Origin: Leptolinea sp. HRD-7
GTDB lineage: Bacteria > Chloroflexota > Anaerolineae > Anaerolineales > Anaerolineaceae
Assembly (NCBI GenBank): GCA_024363285.1
Contig: AP024710.1
Coordinates: 1,451,001 to 1,515,000, forward strand
Direction of reading: 5' to 3'
DNA length: 64,000 bases
A program made the translations under genes and the position numbers. Below the pieces are notes generated by a model. It did not search any database and had not been told where the DNA came from. It was given only the letters and a program-made list of their open reading frames with translations. Below, piece after piece: positions 41,613 through 50,267 of this stretch (positions are counted from its first letter, which is position 1; each line of letters opens with the position of its first letter).

Positions 41613-41640
41613 TTGACTCAGGTTTAATCCGGACTATACT
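41613..41640 (+). promoter_or_regulatory. Sigma-70-type promoter for surface protein 2
   Basis: TTGACT (41613-41618), 16-base spacer, TATACT (41635-41640), about 42 bases before the ATG; AAAGGATGGA precedes the start. Confidence 0.72.
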
Positions 41641-41681
41641 GAGAAATACAGTTCGATTAGCTATTAAAAGGATGGAAAGCG

Positions 41682-43748
41682 ATGAAACTATCGTTCTGGG
41701 ACATTATGGCTTCTATGGTCATGCTGGCAGGTTTGGCACTGGCGACCATTTTCATCAACATTTTCATTAATCCGTATTCATTCATAAATCCTTTTCCGCC
41801 TCCTACACCCATAGCCACGTTGGATGTCCCAACTCTGACACCTTCTCAGCGGGTTTTACCCGATGTTTGGACAACGACACCGGGAATTCAAGAAACCTTC
41901 GATATGATGGGGACTCCATCTGTTACGGGCACCAGCATTACCGCGACCGGAACAATAACGGGGACGGTGTTTGTGCTTCCGTCAAAAACCGTTACTCCTA
42001 CACCCCCCAATACCCCGACCTTCACGAAAACATTCAGCAAAACGCCCAATAAAACGCTTACCACATACTACCTGAAGACGGCGACAATGACCGCCACTAA
42101 GACGGCGGAAGGGGCATCAGGCGATAAGATCCCACCTACCACACCGGGAACACCATATTCCTATTCTGCAGGCTCTAACCCCAATCCGGTTTTTTCATGG
42201 GGTGCATCCACCGATACCGGCGGCAGCGGGCTTAAGGGTTACAAAATCACCTGGGGTTTGGATAGCGGTGGTAACAATCCGATATACACAACCACAGCAA
42301 CGACCTGGACAGCGCCCACTCTGACCACACCCGGAATTTACTATTTCTATGTACGGGCAGAAGATGAAGCCGGCAATCAATCCGCCTGGGCCGGTCCCTG
42401 CCGGTTCGGTTACACTGGCGTAGGTGCTCCGTCTGCGACAACTAATGCCGCGACTGGTGTGACTTCAACCGGAGCTACTTTACGTGGAACAGTAAGCGCC
42501 AACGGATATTCCACCACGGTGACATTTGAATATGGTTTAACTACAATTTATGGAACAACGGTAACCGCGATTGAAAGTCCGGTTTCTACCGCTTCAGCTT
42601 CTGTATCCTATGTGCTAACCGGTTTGTCACCAGCCACAACATACCATTACCGCGTTTCAGCAATAAACGCGGGCGGCGGCCCCATCAACGGGTCAGATGT
42701 AGTTTTCACAACATTAAAGGCTAACCAGAATCCGCTGACGATTAACGACCCCGGAACACTGACGTATGGCGGGGGCTCGGTTACCCTGACGACAACGGGC
42801 GGCAGCGGAACAGGAGCTGTGACCTTCAACGCGGGTTCTTCCACCGGTTGTACGGTTACAACGGCCGGTGTTCTTACCGTGACCAATGCCTCAGGAACCT
42901 GCAATATTGTGGCCACGAAAGCCGCCGATGCCACCTATAACGCCATTTCCAGCCCTACATTGACCGTTACCCTGGCAAAAGCCAATCAGGCAGCCATTGT
43001 CTTTACCGATCCGGGCCCTGTGGCTTATTTGAATACTATAACATTGACTGCCTCTGGCGGATCCGGTACGGGTGGTTTTTCATTTGACGCTACCGGGTCC
43101 ACCGGCTGCACGATTGCTTCCGTCAATCAACTGACTGTCACTGATAACACGGGAACCTGTAACGTTGTTGCCACCAAGGCGGCAGACAATAATTACAACG
43201 CGGCTTCCTCCGCCTCAACGGCGGTGACAATGACCGTTGCGCCTCAGGCGACCCTTACGGTGGATAATCCTGGATCACTTGCCTTTGGTTCGACCACTAC
43301 CCTTTCAACATCCGGAGGCAGCGGAACGGGAGCCGTTACATTTGATATTGGCGGATCCAGCGGGTGCAGTCTTTCAGGGGCTGATCTGACAATCACGGAT
43401 AACACCGGTACATGCGCGGTTACCGCGACCAAAGACGCGGATGCCCATTATTCATCCGCCACCAGCGCTTCGCGCACAATAACCATGGTAAAGGCGAATC
43501 AGACAATTGGTACTATCAGCCCGACCAGCGGCAGTCTGTCTGGAGGATCAGACACATTGTCACCGGCAACATCATCAGCGGGTTTGCCTGTAACATTTGC
43601 ATCCACAACGACCGGTATATGCACAGTCTCCGGGACTACGGTTACATATGTTGCCGAGGGTAACTGTGGGATTACAGCCAATCAATCAGGTGATACCCAC
43701 TATAATCCGGCTCCACAGGTTACCGGTACGATTGTGGTGGGTCCGTAA
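41682..43748 (+). CDS. FWDI/NPFPP-anchored surface protein 2 with FN3 and four Big-like repeats
   Basis: A 688-residue surface protein. Domain order: anchor MKLSFWDIMASMV plus one membrane segment and NPFPPPT (1-45); Thr/Pro-rich stalk with RVLPDVWTTTP and FVLPSKTVTPTPP (45-145); an FN3-like module (about 148-248, ending YFYVRAEDEAGNQSAWAGP); a second FN3 module (about 252-345, TYHYRVSAINAGGG); then four tandem repeats of 85-87 residues from residue 348 to the end. Each repeat carries an SGGSGTG-type loop and two Cys about 20 residues apart (STGCTV...SGTCNI), probably a disulphide. The repeats resemble bacterial Ig-like/MBG domains of adhesins. It has its own promoter and terminator. Confidence 0.8.
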   Translation: MKLSFWDIMASMVMLAGLALATIFINIFINPYSFINPFPPPTPIATLDVPTLTPSQRVLPDVWTTTPGIQETFDMMGTPSVTGTSITATGTITGTVFVLPSKTVTPTPPNTPTFTKTFSKTPNKTLTTYYLKTATMTATKTAEGASGDKIPPTTPGTPYSYSAGSNPNPVFSWGASTDTGGSGLKGYKITWGLDSGGNNPIYTTTATTWTAPTLTTPGIYYFYVRAEDEAGNQSAWAGPCRFGYTGVGAPSATTNAATGVTSTGATLRGTVSANGYSTTVTFEYGLTTIYGTTVTAIESPVSTASASVSYVLTGLSPATTYHYRVSAINAGGGPINGSDVVFTTLKANQNPLTINDPGTLTYGGGSVTLTTTGGSGTGAVTFNAGSSTGCTVTTAGVLTVTNASGTCNIVATKAADATYNAISSPTLTVTLAKANQAAIVFTDPGPVAYLNTITLTASGGSGTGGFSFDATGSTGCTIASVNQLTVTDNTGTCNVVATKAADNNYNAASSASTAVTMTVAPQATLTVDNPGSLAFGSTTTLSTSGGSGTGAVTFDIGGSSGCSLSGADLTITDNTGTCAVTATKDADAHYSSATSASRTITMVKANQTIGTISPTSGSLSGGSDTLSPATSSAGLPVTFASTTTGICTVSGTTVTYVAEGNCGITANQSGDTHYNPAPQVTGTIVVGP
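42723..43745 (+). repeat. Four tandem coding repeats of about 258 bases
   Basis: Repeat units begin at 42723, 42984, 43242 and 43497 (spacing 261, 258 and 255 bases). Units 1-3 share GGSGTGA/G-x-x-F, GCT/S and N-x-GTC blocks; unit 4 is most diverged (TGICTV, EGNCGIT). Confidence 0.8.
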
Positions 43749-43765
43749 ACTAGCGATATTCACAT

Positions 43766-43795
43766 AAGCCTCCCTGAAAAACGGGGAGGCTTTTT
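43766..43795 (+). terminator. Rho-independent terminator after surface protein 2
   Basis: AAGCCTCCC (43766-43774) pairs with GGGAGGCTT (43784-43792), followed by TTT. Confidence 0.9.
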
Positions 43796-43820
43796 CCTCT
43801 TAATTTAACCTTCCCGTCAG

Positions 43821-43848
43821 TTGACTAAACCCGAATCGCCATTAAAAT
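43821..43848 (+). promoter_or_regulatory. Sigma-70-type promoter for surface protein 3
   Basis: TTGACT (43821-43826), 16-base spacer, TAAAAT (43843-43848), 39 bases before the ATG. The layout repeats that of surface protein 2. Confidence 0.72.
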
Positions 43849-43886
43849 GAAGTAACGCTTTTGATGGAAATCGAGGGAAGAGGACT

Positions 43887-45692
43887 ATGAAGAAACTATC
43901 ATTCTGGGATATCCTTGCGACACTCGTAGTAGTTGGAGTGCTGGGTCTGGCTGTAGTTTTCCTGAACATTTTTGTCAATCCATACTCTGCGCTGAATCCG
44001 TTCCCGCCCGCGACAAAAATTCCCACCACAAACCCCACCGCGATTTCATTAACGCAACAAACCCTCCCCGGAATCTGGACAGGTACGCCGGGAACGCTGC
44101 TGCCGCCGACCGCCACCCTGCTTCCGCCGACGGCCACCCTTCGCGGCCCAATTTACGTGCTCCCCACGTGGACGGCCAGTCCCTACCCGTATAAAACCCC
44201 CAATTACACGTTGACGGCTTATTTTGCCCGTCAATTCTTTACCCCCACCCGTACTGTCACCCCTATCGTGGGTACCGCCACCGGTGTACCCTGTGTGACC
44301 AGTGGAATCAATGTCTATTGTGACGATACGATGACCGGTTCCATCAAATACTACGGAACCTGGGATTCATATACCGGCAATGGACCTTTTAACAACACCG
44401 CTCATTACAGTTCTACTGTAGGTTCGAGCCTGTCGTTTACCTTCACCGGCTCAAAAGTTACCTACATCTTCCCTACATATTACACCCGCGGTCACGCGGC
44501 AGTTTATATTGACGGCGTCTATGTTGCCATGGTTAATCTCAATACGCCGGATCTTCGCTGGCAACAACTCTGGGATTCCCCTGTTCTGCCCAACGGCACT
44601 CATTCGATCACTATTGTGGTGCAAGATGGAACCATTGACCTGGACGGATTCATCGTCAACCGCACGGGCGCCGCGTTGACCAACACACCCGGCGCGCCGG
44701 CCACCTCAACCATGACCGCGCCTCCGGTTCCCACATCCACGTTCACCTCCACGGCAACATCTACCACCGCTCCGGTAATCACGAACACCAATACTGCCGT
44801 ACCTACAGCAACAAATACAAATACCGCAGTTGTCATTCCTCCGACGGCTACCCATACCAGCACCAACACCGCGGTAATTGTTCCTCCGACGGCTACGTTT
44901 ACTTTCACGAATACTGTCGTAGTCCCACCGACCAACACGAATACCCCTGTGCCGACCAACACGGATACACCTGTGCCGACCAATACCGATACACCGGTTC
45001 CGGTCATTCCAACCAATACCGATACTCCGATACCCACAAATACAGATACACCGGTTCCGCCGCCGACCATGACAGATACCGTGGTTGTGCCTCCCACTGA
45101 AACTCCCACGCTGACCTTTACAGCGGTGGTGACCTGCTCATTACTTCATCCAACCCAGACGCCTACCGCCACGCTTGAGCCAACACCCACGGCAATCCTG
45201 ACCCAGATCCCGGTCGCCTGTACCATCACGGGTAATGCCGGCGCCGGCACGATCATTACCACTACCGGTGACCCCGGCGCGCAGATCACCCAGCCGGATG
45301 GTTCAGGTAATTACTCGATCGCTATTCCGTATAACTGGTCTGGCACCATCATCCCCACACGGGTAGGTTACGCCTTTACACCGGCGTCACTCAGCTACGC
45401 CCTCGTAGTGGCCAATATTTCTGACGTAAATTTCACCCCATCGGCCGTGGGCACTTTTAATATCACTGGAAATGCCGGTGTTGGCACGGTTTTGACGGTC
45501 ACGTCCGGCGCTGTGGTGGCGCAACAGCCGGATGGCGCCGGTAATTACATCGTCACGGTAACCGCCGGTTGGACGGGTACGATTACTCCATCACATGCTA
45601 CCTGTACCTTTGATCCGCCGTCACAATCATACCCCGGCGGGGTGGGTATGGATCTACCGGATCAAAATTTCACTCCTATTTGTCCGCCGTAA
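43887..45692 (+). CDS. FWDI/NPFPP-anchored surface protein 3 with Thr/Pro minisatellite stalk
   Basis: A 601-residue surface protein. Order: anchor MKKLSFWDILATLV, membrane segment, NPYSALNPFPPATK (1-45); a short stalk with LPGIWTGTPGT and YVLPTWTASP (45-125); a beta-sandwich domain (about 140-270, GSSLSFTFTGSKVTYIFPTY, HAAVYIDGVYVAMVNL), resembling carbohydrate-binding or sugar-lectin folds; a long Thr/Pro/Asn stalk (about 275-430) containing five TNTDTPVP units; and two C-terminal repeats of about 80 residues (ITGNAGAGTIITTTG, ITGNAGVGTVLTVTSG). The stalk is a likely target for O-glycosylation. Adhesion or surface-layer function is inferred. Confidence 0.78.
   Translation: MKKLSFWDILATLVVVGVLGLAVVFLNIFVNPYSALNPFPPATKIPTTNPTAISLTQQTLPGIWTGTPGTLLPPTATLLPPTATLRGPIYVLPTWTASPYPYKTPNYTLTAYFARQFFTPTRTVTPIVGTATGVPCVTSGINVYCDDTMTGSIKYYGTWDSYTGNGPFNNTAHYSSTVGSSLSFTFTGSKVTYIFPTYYTRGHAAVYIDGVYVAMVNLNTPDLRWQQLWDSPVLPNGTHSITIVVQDGTIDLDGFIVNRTGAALTNTPGAPATSTMTAPPVPTSTFTSTATSTTAPVITNTNTAVPTATNTNTAVVIPPTATHTSTNTAVIVPPTATFTFTNTVVVPPTNTNTPVPTNTDTPVPTNTDTPVPVIPTNTDTPIPTNTDTPVPPPTMTDTVVVPPTETPTLTFTAVVTCSLLHPTQTPTATLEPTPTAILTQIPVACTITGNAGAGTIITTTGDPGAQITQPDGSGNYSIAIPYNWSGTIIPTRVGYAFTPASLSYALVVANISDVNFTPSAVGTFNITGNAGVGTVLTVTSGAVVAQQPDGAGNYIVTVTAGWTGTITPSHATCTFDPPSQSYPGGVGMDLPDQNFTPICPP
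44931..45059 (+). repeat. 24-base coding minisatellite (TNTDTPVP)
   Basis: Five 24-base units at 44931, 44955, 44979, 45012 and 45036, with 9 extra bases after the third. Each encodes TNTDTPVP or a close variant. The same sense continues as looser repeats on both sides. Confidence 0.85.
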
Positions 45693-45715
45693 ACGGACTC
45701 GATCATCTTGTTCAA

Positions 45716-45745
45716 CAGGCCCGGCCTTCTGGCCGGGTCTGCTTT
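45716..45745 (+). terminator. Terminator after surface protein 3
   Basis: CAGGCCCGGCC (45716-45726) pairs with GGCCGGGTCTG (45731-45741) with one G-U pair and a TTCT loop; CTTTCT follows, a weak U-tract. Confidence 0.75.
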
Positions 45746-45794
45746 CTGAAATAAGTAAAATAAAATACGATACAATATTTGAGAGGAGGTCGCC

Positions 45795-46115
45795 ATGAAA
45801 GATCCCATCACCCCTGAAGTGTTTGCTCATCTGGTTGACCTGGCCGCGCTGGAATTGGAACCCACCCAGTCCGAATATTTGCGGCTGCAATTGAACCATC
45901 AACTTAAAGCTATCCAGGAACTGGAAGCCATCCCGCTGGAAAGCGGAATTGAGATCTCCGCGCATGGTGTGCCGTATACGCCTGAAAACAGTCCGGCACC
46001 GCGTGAAGATATCATCCGCCCGTATCCCGATCCCGGATCGATAATTGCTCAGGCACCTGCTACCGATAGCGGCTACATTGTCGTTCCGGAAATTCCCCAT
46101 ATCACTCTAAAATAA
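45795..46115 (+). CDS. gatC: Glu-tRNA(Gln)/Asp-tRNA(Asn) amidotransferase subunit C
   Basis: A 106-residue GatC. It opens ITPEVFAHLVDLAALELEPT with the usual helical start, then LNHQLKAIQELEAIPLE, and a tail that wraps GatA. It stabilises the GatA-GatB complex that turns mischarged Glu-tRNA(Gln) or Asp-tRNA(Asn) into the correct species. GAGGAGG precedes the ATG. It is first in a compact gatC-gatA-gatB operon (4-base and 19-base gaps). A TACAAT at 45771-45776 may be the -10. Confidence 0.93.
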   Translation: MKDPITPEVFAHLVDLAALELEPTQSEYLRLQLNHQLKAIQELEAIPLESGIEISAHGVPYTPENSPAPREDIIRPYPDPGSIIAQAPATDSGYIVVPEIPHITLK

Positions 46116-46119
46116 TCAT

Positions 46120-47709
46120 ATGAACCTTTGCGACCAATCCGCTGTTGAACTGGGAAAGATGCTGCGCCGCAAAGAAGTATCGGCGGAAGAGATCCTTGAT
46201 TCCGCCCTGCGGCGAATTGACGAAGTGGACGGCCGCCCGGGGACATTAACACCCGGCGCGATCACTGAAGAAGACAAAAAGAAAGTCCATTCCTTCATCA
46301 CACTAACGGCTGACCGTGCCCGTGAGCAGGCCAGAATCGTGGACAATAAGATAAAAGCCGGTGACGAGCCCGGCGCGCTAGCCGGGATACCGCTGACGGT
46401 GAAAGATATTTTTGTGTTGAAAAACACCCCATCCACCGCGGCGTCAAAAATTTTGGCCAACTTTGTTTCACCCTATACCGCCACCCCGGTATCACGGCTC
46501 GAAGCTGCCGGCGCGTTGACGCTCGGCAAGGTTAACCTGGATGAATTCACGTATGGTTCGTCCAATGAAAGCTCGGCCTTTCAACCCAGCCCGCGCAACC
46601 CGTGGGATACGAAAACGGTTCCGGGCGGTTCTTCAGGCGGCAGCGCCGCATCGGTGGCTGCCGGTGAAGCCGTGTTGTCACTGGGTACCGATACCGCTGG
46701 TTCTATCCGCCAGCCAGCCGCGTTCTGCGGCGTGGTGGGTGTCAAACCTACGTATGGACGTGTCTCCCGTTTCGGGTTGATCGCCTTTGCCAGTTCGCTG
46801 GATTGCCCGGGCCCGGTTGCACGGTCAGTGGAAGATGCCGCCTTAATGCTCAAGGTCATGGCCGGCGCCGATCCATCCGATGACACAGCCGCCACCCTGC
46901 CGGTTCCCGATTACCTGGCAGAGCTAGAAAAAGGTGTAAAAGGCATGCGTATCGGCCTGTCACCCGATTACTTTCGTATCACCTATCCCGATCCATCTAC
47001 AGGCGAATTATTAATGCAGCCAATATCGCCTGAGATCGAATCGGCGGTTCGGCGCGCGGCTTCCCTGTTGAAAGAAATGGGAGCCGAGATCATTGAAGAT
47101 GTTCCCATGCCGAATACACGCTACGGAATTCCGGCCTATTTCGTTATCAGCCGGGTGGAAGCCGCGTCAAACCTTCACCGCTATGACGGGGTAAAGTATG
47201 GCTTCCGCACTCCCGAAGTCACTCACGAACTGCGCGACCTGTACAAGAAGACCCGCGCCCAGGGCTTTGGCCCGCAGCCCAAATTGCGTATCTTGATGGG
47301 GATGTATGTCTCCGCCGCGCAGTACAGCGAACAATATTACAACCGGGCGCTTAAGGTGCGTACACTTATCCGCCATGATTTTGATACAGTATTTGATAAG
47401 AATGGTAAATACCGTTTGGACGCGTTGCTCACTCCTACCACTCCCACTACTGCCTTTGAAATGGGCGCCGTCTACGGTGATTCTGTGCTGATGCAGTATG
47501 CCGACCAGTTGACCGTGCCTGCCAACCACGCGGGAATTCCTGGCCTTTCGTTACCGGCCGGGTTGGATTCAAAGCGGCTGCCAATTGGCATCCAACTGCT
47601 GGGTGCTGACTATACCGAATCCACTCTGTTCCGCATCGGGCGGGCTTATGAACAGGCCACTGCCGATGACGCCTGGCGCGCGGAAAAGCCCGCCGTTCTG
47701 GCGCAATAG
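46120..47709 (+). CDS. gatA: Glu-tRNA(Gln)/Asp-tRNA(Asn) amidotransferase subunit A
   Basis: A 529-residue amidase. The Ser-cisSer-Lys catalytic triad is intact: Lys95 in LTVKDIF, cis-Ser171 in GGSSGGSAAS, and nucleophile Ser195 in TDTAGSIRQP. GatA frees ammonia from glutamine and passes it to GatB. The protein is somewhat longer than the usual 480-490 residues because of inserts around residues 45-65 and 300-325. It begins 4 bases after the gatC stop. Confidence 0.95.
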   Translation: MNLCDQSAVELGKMLRRKEVSAEEILDSALRRIDEVDGRPGTLTPGAITEEDKKKVHSFITLTADRAREQARIVDNKIKAGDEPGALAGIPLTVKDIFVLKNTPSTAASKILANFVSPYTATPVSRLEAAGALTLGKVNLDEFTYGSSNESSAFQPSPRNPWDTKTVPGGSSGGSAASVAAGEAVLSLGTDTAGSIRQPAAFCGVVGVKPTYGRVSRFGLIAFASSLDCPGPVARSVEDAALMLKVMAGADPSDDTAATLPVPDYLAELEKGVKGMRIGLSPDYFRITYPDPSTGELLMQPISPEIESAVRRAASLLKEMGAEIIEDVPMPNTRYGIPAYFVISRVEAASNLHRYDGVKYGFRTPEVTHELRDLYKKTRAQGFGPQPKLRILMGMYVSAAQYSEQYYNRALKVRTLIRHDFDTVFDKNGKYRLDALLTPTTPTTAFEMGAVYGDSVLMQYADQLTVPANHAGIPGLSLPAGLDSKRLPIGIQLLGADYTESTLFRIGRAYEQATADDAWRAEKPAVLAQ

Positions 47710-47728
47710 CCCGGAATGGAAGGTGACC

Positions 47729-49177
47729 ATGACCGAATATGAAGCCATTATCGGGCTTGAAACCCACATACAATTGAATACTGCCACAAAGATATTCTGT
47801 TCTTGCAAGGCGGATTCGTGGTTTGACCCGCCTAATACCAATATCTGCCCGGTGTGCACCGGCCTGCCCGGTTCGCTGCCTACCCTGAACAAAGCGGTGG
47901 TGGAAAAGGGCGTCTTGCTGGCAAAAGCCATGCATTCCAACCTGCTGCCGATGTCATTTTTTGACCGCAAGAATTACTTTTACCCCGACCTTCCAAAGGG
48001 ATACCAGATATCACAATATGACAAACCCATCGCCAGGGGCGGGTATCTGGATATGCCCATGAATCCGGCGGGTGGTCAGAGCTATGTGCGCCGTGTAACG
48101 ATCGACAACATGCACCTTGAAGAAGATGCCGGTAAGACGCGCAACGAACCCGGCCGCCGGTTGATCGATTTCAACCGCTGCGGCGTACCGTTGATCGAAA
48201 TGGTCACCGGGCCGGATTTGCGTTCAGCCGATGAAGCCGCGCAATACCTTATCCGTCTACGGCAGTTGCTGCGCTGGCTGGGTATCTCAGAAGCGGATAT
48301 GGAAAAAGCCCATCTGCGTTGCGACGCCAACGTGTCCATTCGGATCAAAGGTGAAACCCATCTGAACCCCAAGACCGAGATAAAGAACGTAAACTCGATC
48401 GATGCCGTCAGGGAAGCTATCAGCAAAGAGATTGAACGCCAGATCCACGAAGTGGAAGCCGGACATAAGATCGAAACTTGGACCCTCGAATGGGATGAAG
48501 ATGCCGGTGTACTGCGCAAGATGCGCTCCAAGGAAACGGAAGCCGATTACCGCTATTTCAAGGAACCTGACCTGCTGGCCGTGCGCATGACCGATGAATG
48601 GCGCGATGCCATCCTCGCCGGATACCCCGAACTGCCACTGGAACGCCGCGCGCGCTTCATTGAAGCGTACGGCCTGCCGGAGTATGACGCCGAAATTCTG
48701 ACCGGTGAACGCACGCTTTCCGATTACTATGAAGCTACGGTCAAAGCCTACGGCGGTGACCCGAAGCGAGTGTCCAATTGGATCATGAATGACGTGCTGC
48801 GCATGGTCAATGACGCGGGCATTCAGGCCAGCGCGTTGAAACTTACACCCGCTTATCTGGCGGAGATCATCAAGTTGATCGATGCCGGCACCATCAACAC
48901 ATCCACCGGCAAGAGCCTGCTGGCCAAAGTGGAAACCACCGGAAGATCCCCCGCAACGATTGTGGACGAGGAAGGCCTGGCTCAGGTCAGCGATGACAGC
49001 GCCATCCGTGAGGTCTGCGCGAAGATTATGGCGGCCAGTCCAAATGAAACCGCTTTCTACAAAGCCGGCAAGGTGACGCTCATCGGCTGGTTTGTGGGGC
49101 AGGTGATGAAGGAAATGCGCGGCAAAGCTGACCCGCAGATCGCGCGCAAGATCATGGAAGAGATGTTGTCCAAATAG
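47729..49177 (+). CDS. gatB: Glu-tRNA(Gln)/Asp-tRNA(Asn) amidotransferase subunit B
   Basis: A 482-residue GatB. The kinase-like catalytic core includes YEAIIGLETHIQLNTATKIF, a CSC/CPVC zinc site, KNYFYPDLPKGYQISQYDKP, EDAGKTRN and DFNRCGVPLIEMVTGPD; the C-terminal tail is the YqeY/GatB helical domain that binds tRNA. The ATG at 47729 follows GGAAGGTGA. Typical length. A complete GatCAB implies that tRNA(Gln) and/or tRNA(Asn) are aminoacylated indirectly in this organism. Confidence 0.95.
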   Translation: MTEYEAIIGLETHIQLNTATKIFCSCKADSWFDPPNTNICPVCTGLPGSLPTLNKAVVEKGVLLAKAMHSNLLPMSFFDRKNYFYPDLPKGYQISQYDKPIARGGYLDMPMNPAGGQSYVRRVTIDNMHLEEDAGKTRNEPGRRLIDFNRCGVPLIEMVTGPDLRSADEAAQYLIRLRQLLRWLGISEADMEKAHLRCDANVSIRIKGETHLNPKTEIKNVNSIDAVREAISKEIERQIHEVEAGHKIETWTLEWDEDAGVLRKMRSKETEADYRYFKEPDLLAVRMTDEWRDAILAGYPELPLERRARFIEAYGLPEYDAEILTGERTLSDYYEATVKAYGGDPKRVSNWIMNDVLRMVNDAGIQASALKLTPAYLAEIIKLIDAGTINTSTGKSLLAKVETTGRSPATIVDEEGLAQVSDDSAIREVCAKIMAASPNETAFYKAGKVTLIGWFVGQVMKEMRGKADPQIARKIMEEMLSK

Positions 49178-49205
49178 CTTTCCAGGAAAAATTTCACATC
49201 CATCC

Positions 49206-49240
49206 AAACCCTAAAGGTTTTCAAAACCCTTAGGGTTTTT
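49206..49240 (+). terminator. Rho-independent terminator of the gatCAB operon
   Basis: AAACCCTAA (49206-49214) pairs with TTAGGGTTT (49230-49238) and TTGTTT follows. Confidence 0.88.
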
Positions 49241-49265
49241 GTTTGGTGATTTACCACAATCTACC

Positions 49266-49310
49266 TTGACACACGATATATCGTATGATAATATAACGTC
49301 TAACGATATA
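49266..49310 (+). promoter_or_regulatory. Promoter and operator of the PadR/DUF2812 pair
   Basis: TTGACA (49266-49271), 17-base spacer, TAATAT (49289-49294). The spacer contains a perfect 12-bp palindrome ACGATATATCGT (49273-49284), and ACGATATA recurs at 49303-49310, exactly 30 bases downstream. A PadR dimer binding both would cover the -10 and +1. Confidence 0.78.
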
Positions 49311-49324
49311 GCGAGGATCGAAAT

Positions 49325-49654
49325 ATGGAAAATAACGAAATACAAAAGTTCCTCCCGCTGTCTGAATCCACGTACTACATCCTGCTGTCGCTGGTTGAAT
49401 CCCGTCACGGGTACGCCATTATGCAGCATGTAGAAACCATCAGCAGCGGAACGGTTACCATAGGACCGGGAACGCTCTACGGGGCGTTCAGCAACCTGGA
49501 AAAAGCCGGGTTGATTCGGATCACAGGTGAGGAAGACCGCCGGAAGTATTATCAACTTACAGCGTTGGGGAAGCAGGTTCTGGCTGAACAGATCCACCGG
49601 CTGAGCATCATGGCAGATAATGGGCAAAAAGCTTTACCAGATTTGGAGAAATGA
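49325..49654 (+). CDS. PadR-family transcriptional regulator
   Basis: A 109-residue PadR winged helix: LSESTYYILLSLVESRHGYA, then TVTIGPGTLYGAFSNLEKAG and the wing TGEEDRRKYYQLTALGK. PadR proteins with a DUF2812 partner are common in Firmicutes and Chloroflexota and are thought to sense an envelope or drug signal. The gene for DUF2812 follows by 7 bases. The palindrome in its promoter supports self-repression. Confidence 0.9.
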   Translation: MENNEIQKFLPLSESTYYILLSLVESRHGYAIMQHVETISSGTVTIGPGTLYGAFSNLEKAGLIRITGEEDRRKYYQLTALGKQVLAEQIHRLSIMADNGQKALPDLEK

Positions 49655-49661
49655 GTAGAAA

Positions 49662-50180
49662 ATGAACAAAACAATACACAAATTCCGTTGGTTCTGGGCC
49701 TGGGAAGATGACCAGGAAGAGATCTGGCTCAGGGAAATGTCAAACCAGGGATACCATTTTAAATCTGTGCTTTTCATTGGTCTGTATACATTTGAGATCG
49801 GAGAAAAGAAAGATTACGTCTACCGGTTGGATTACGCCCCCAAACGGGTGGATGATGAATACCTGAACCTGTTTCGAGATGCCGGTTGGAAATACATGGG
49901 TTCCATGAATTCATGGCAATATTTCCGCAAAGAAGCTTCCGGGTCAGTAGCGCCTGAAATATATACCGATTCTGAGTCAAAGGTTCGGAAGTATAAGAGG
50001 ATACTGAGATTGTTAGCCGCGTTAATGCCGTTGATGGTTATTAATGTCGTCAACTGTCTGATTCGGGCTGATGAACCCGTGTGGTTTGCTCTGGCAATGT
50101 TCTTTATCTGTATGGTTGTTCTATTCTCTGTCGGATTACGGAAATTGCTGGAAAGAATAACCGATTTAAAAAGCTTGTGA
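49662..50180 (+). CDS. DUF2812 domain protein
   Basis: A 172-residue protein. The N-terminal 115 residues match DUF2812 (FRWFWAWEDDQEEIWLREMS, KKDYVYRLDYAPKRVDDEYL, DAGWKYMGSMNSWQYFRK), and two hydrophobic segments (about 113-150) form a membrane anchor. The function of DUF2812 is not known; it is nearly always found beside a PadR gene, and may act as a membrane-side sensor or target. Co-transcribed with the regulator upstream. Confidence 0.85.
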   Translation: MNKTIHKFRWFWAWEDDQEEIWLREMSNQGYHFKSVLFIGLYTFEIGEKKDYVYRLDYAPKRVDDEYLNLFRDAGWKYMGSMNSWQYFRKEASGSVAPEIYTDSESKVRKYKRILRLLAALMPLMVINVVNCLIRADEPVWFALAMFFICMVVLFSVGLRKLLERITDLKSL

Positions 50181-50203
50181 GCAATACGCTGGTCGATAAA
50201 AAT

Positions 50204-50244
50204 AAAAAACCGGAACGATTGAACTTCCTCGTTCCGGTTTTTTT
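50204..50244. terminator. Bidirectional terminator between convergent genes
   Basis: AAAAACCGGAACGA (50204-50217) pairs with TCGTTCCGGTTTTT (50229-50242), and T and A tracts lie on both sides, so it can serve both DUF2812 (plus) and the UroD-like gene (minus). Confidence 0.9.
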
Positions 50245-50267
50245 GTAATAGAAATAATTTCGCGAAA

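Noticed and set aside
44931..45059. CRISPR array
   Set aside because: The 24-base units are contiguous and in frame with the surface protein; there are no variable spacers of uniform length and no cas genes.
44600..45109. A 169-residue Val/Gly-rich reading frame on the minus strand
   Set aside because: It is the antisense reading of the Thr/Pro minisatellite in surface protein 3; the low-complexity composition comes from the repeat and it has no start signal.
48287..49207. A 306-residue minus-strand reading frame opposite gatB
   Set aside because: It is a shadow of the gatB coding strand with no family features or ribosome-binding site.
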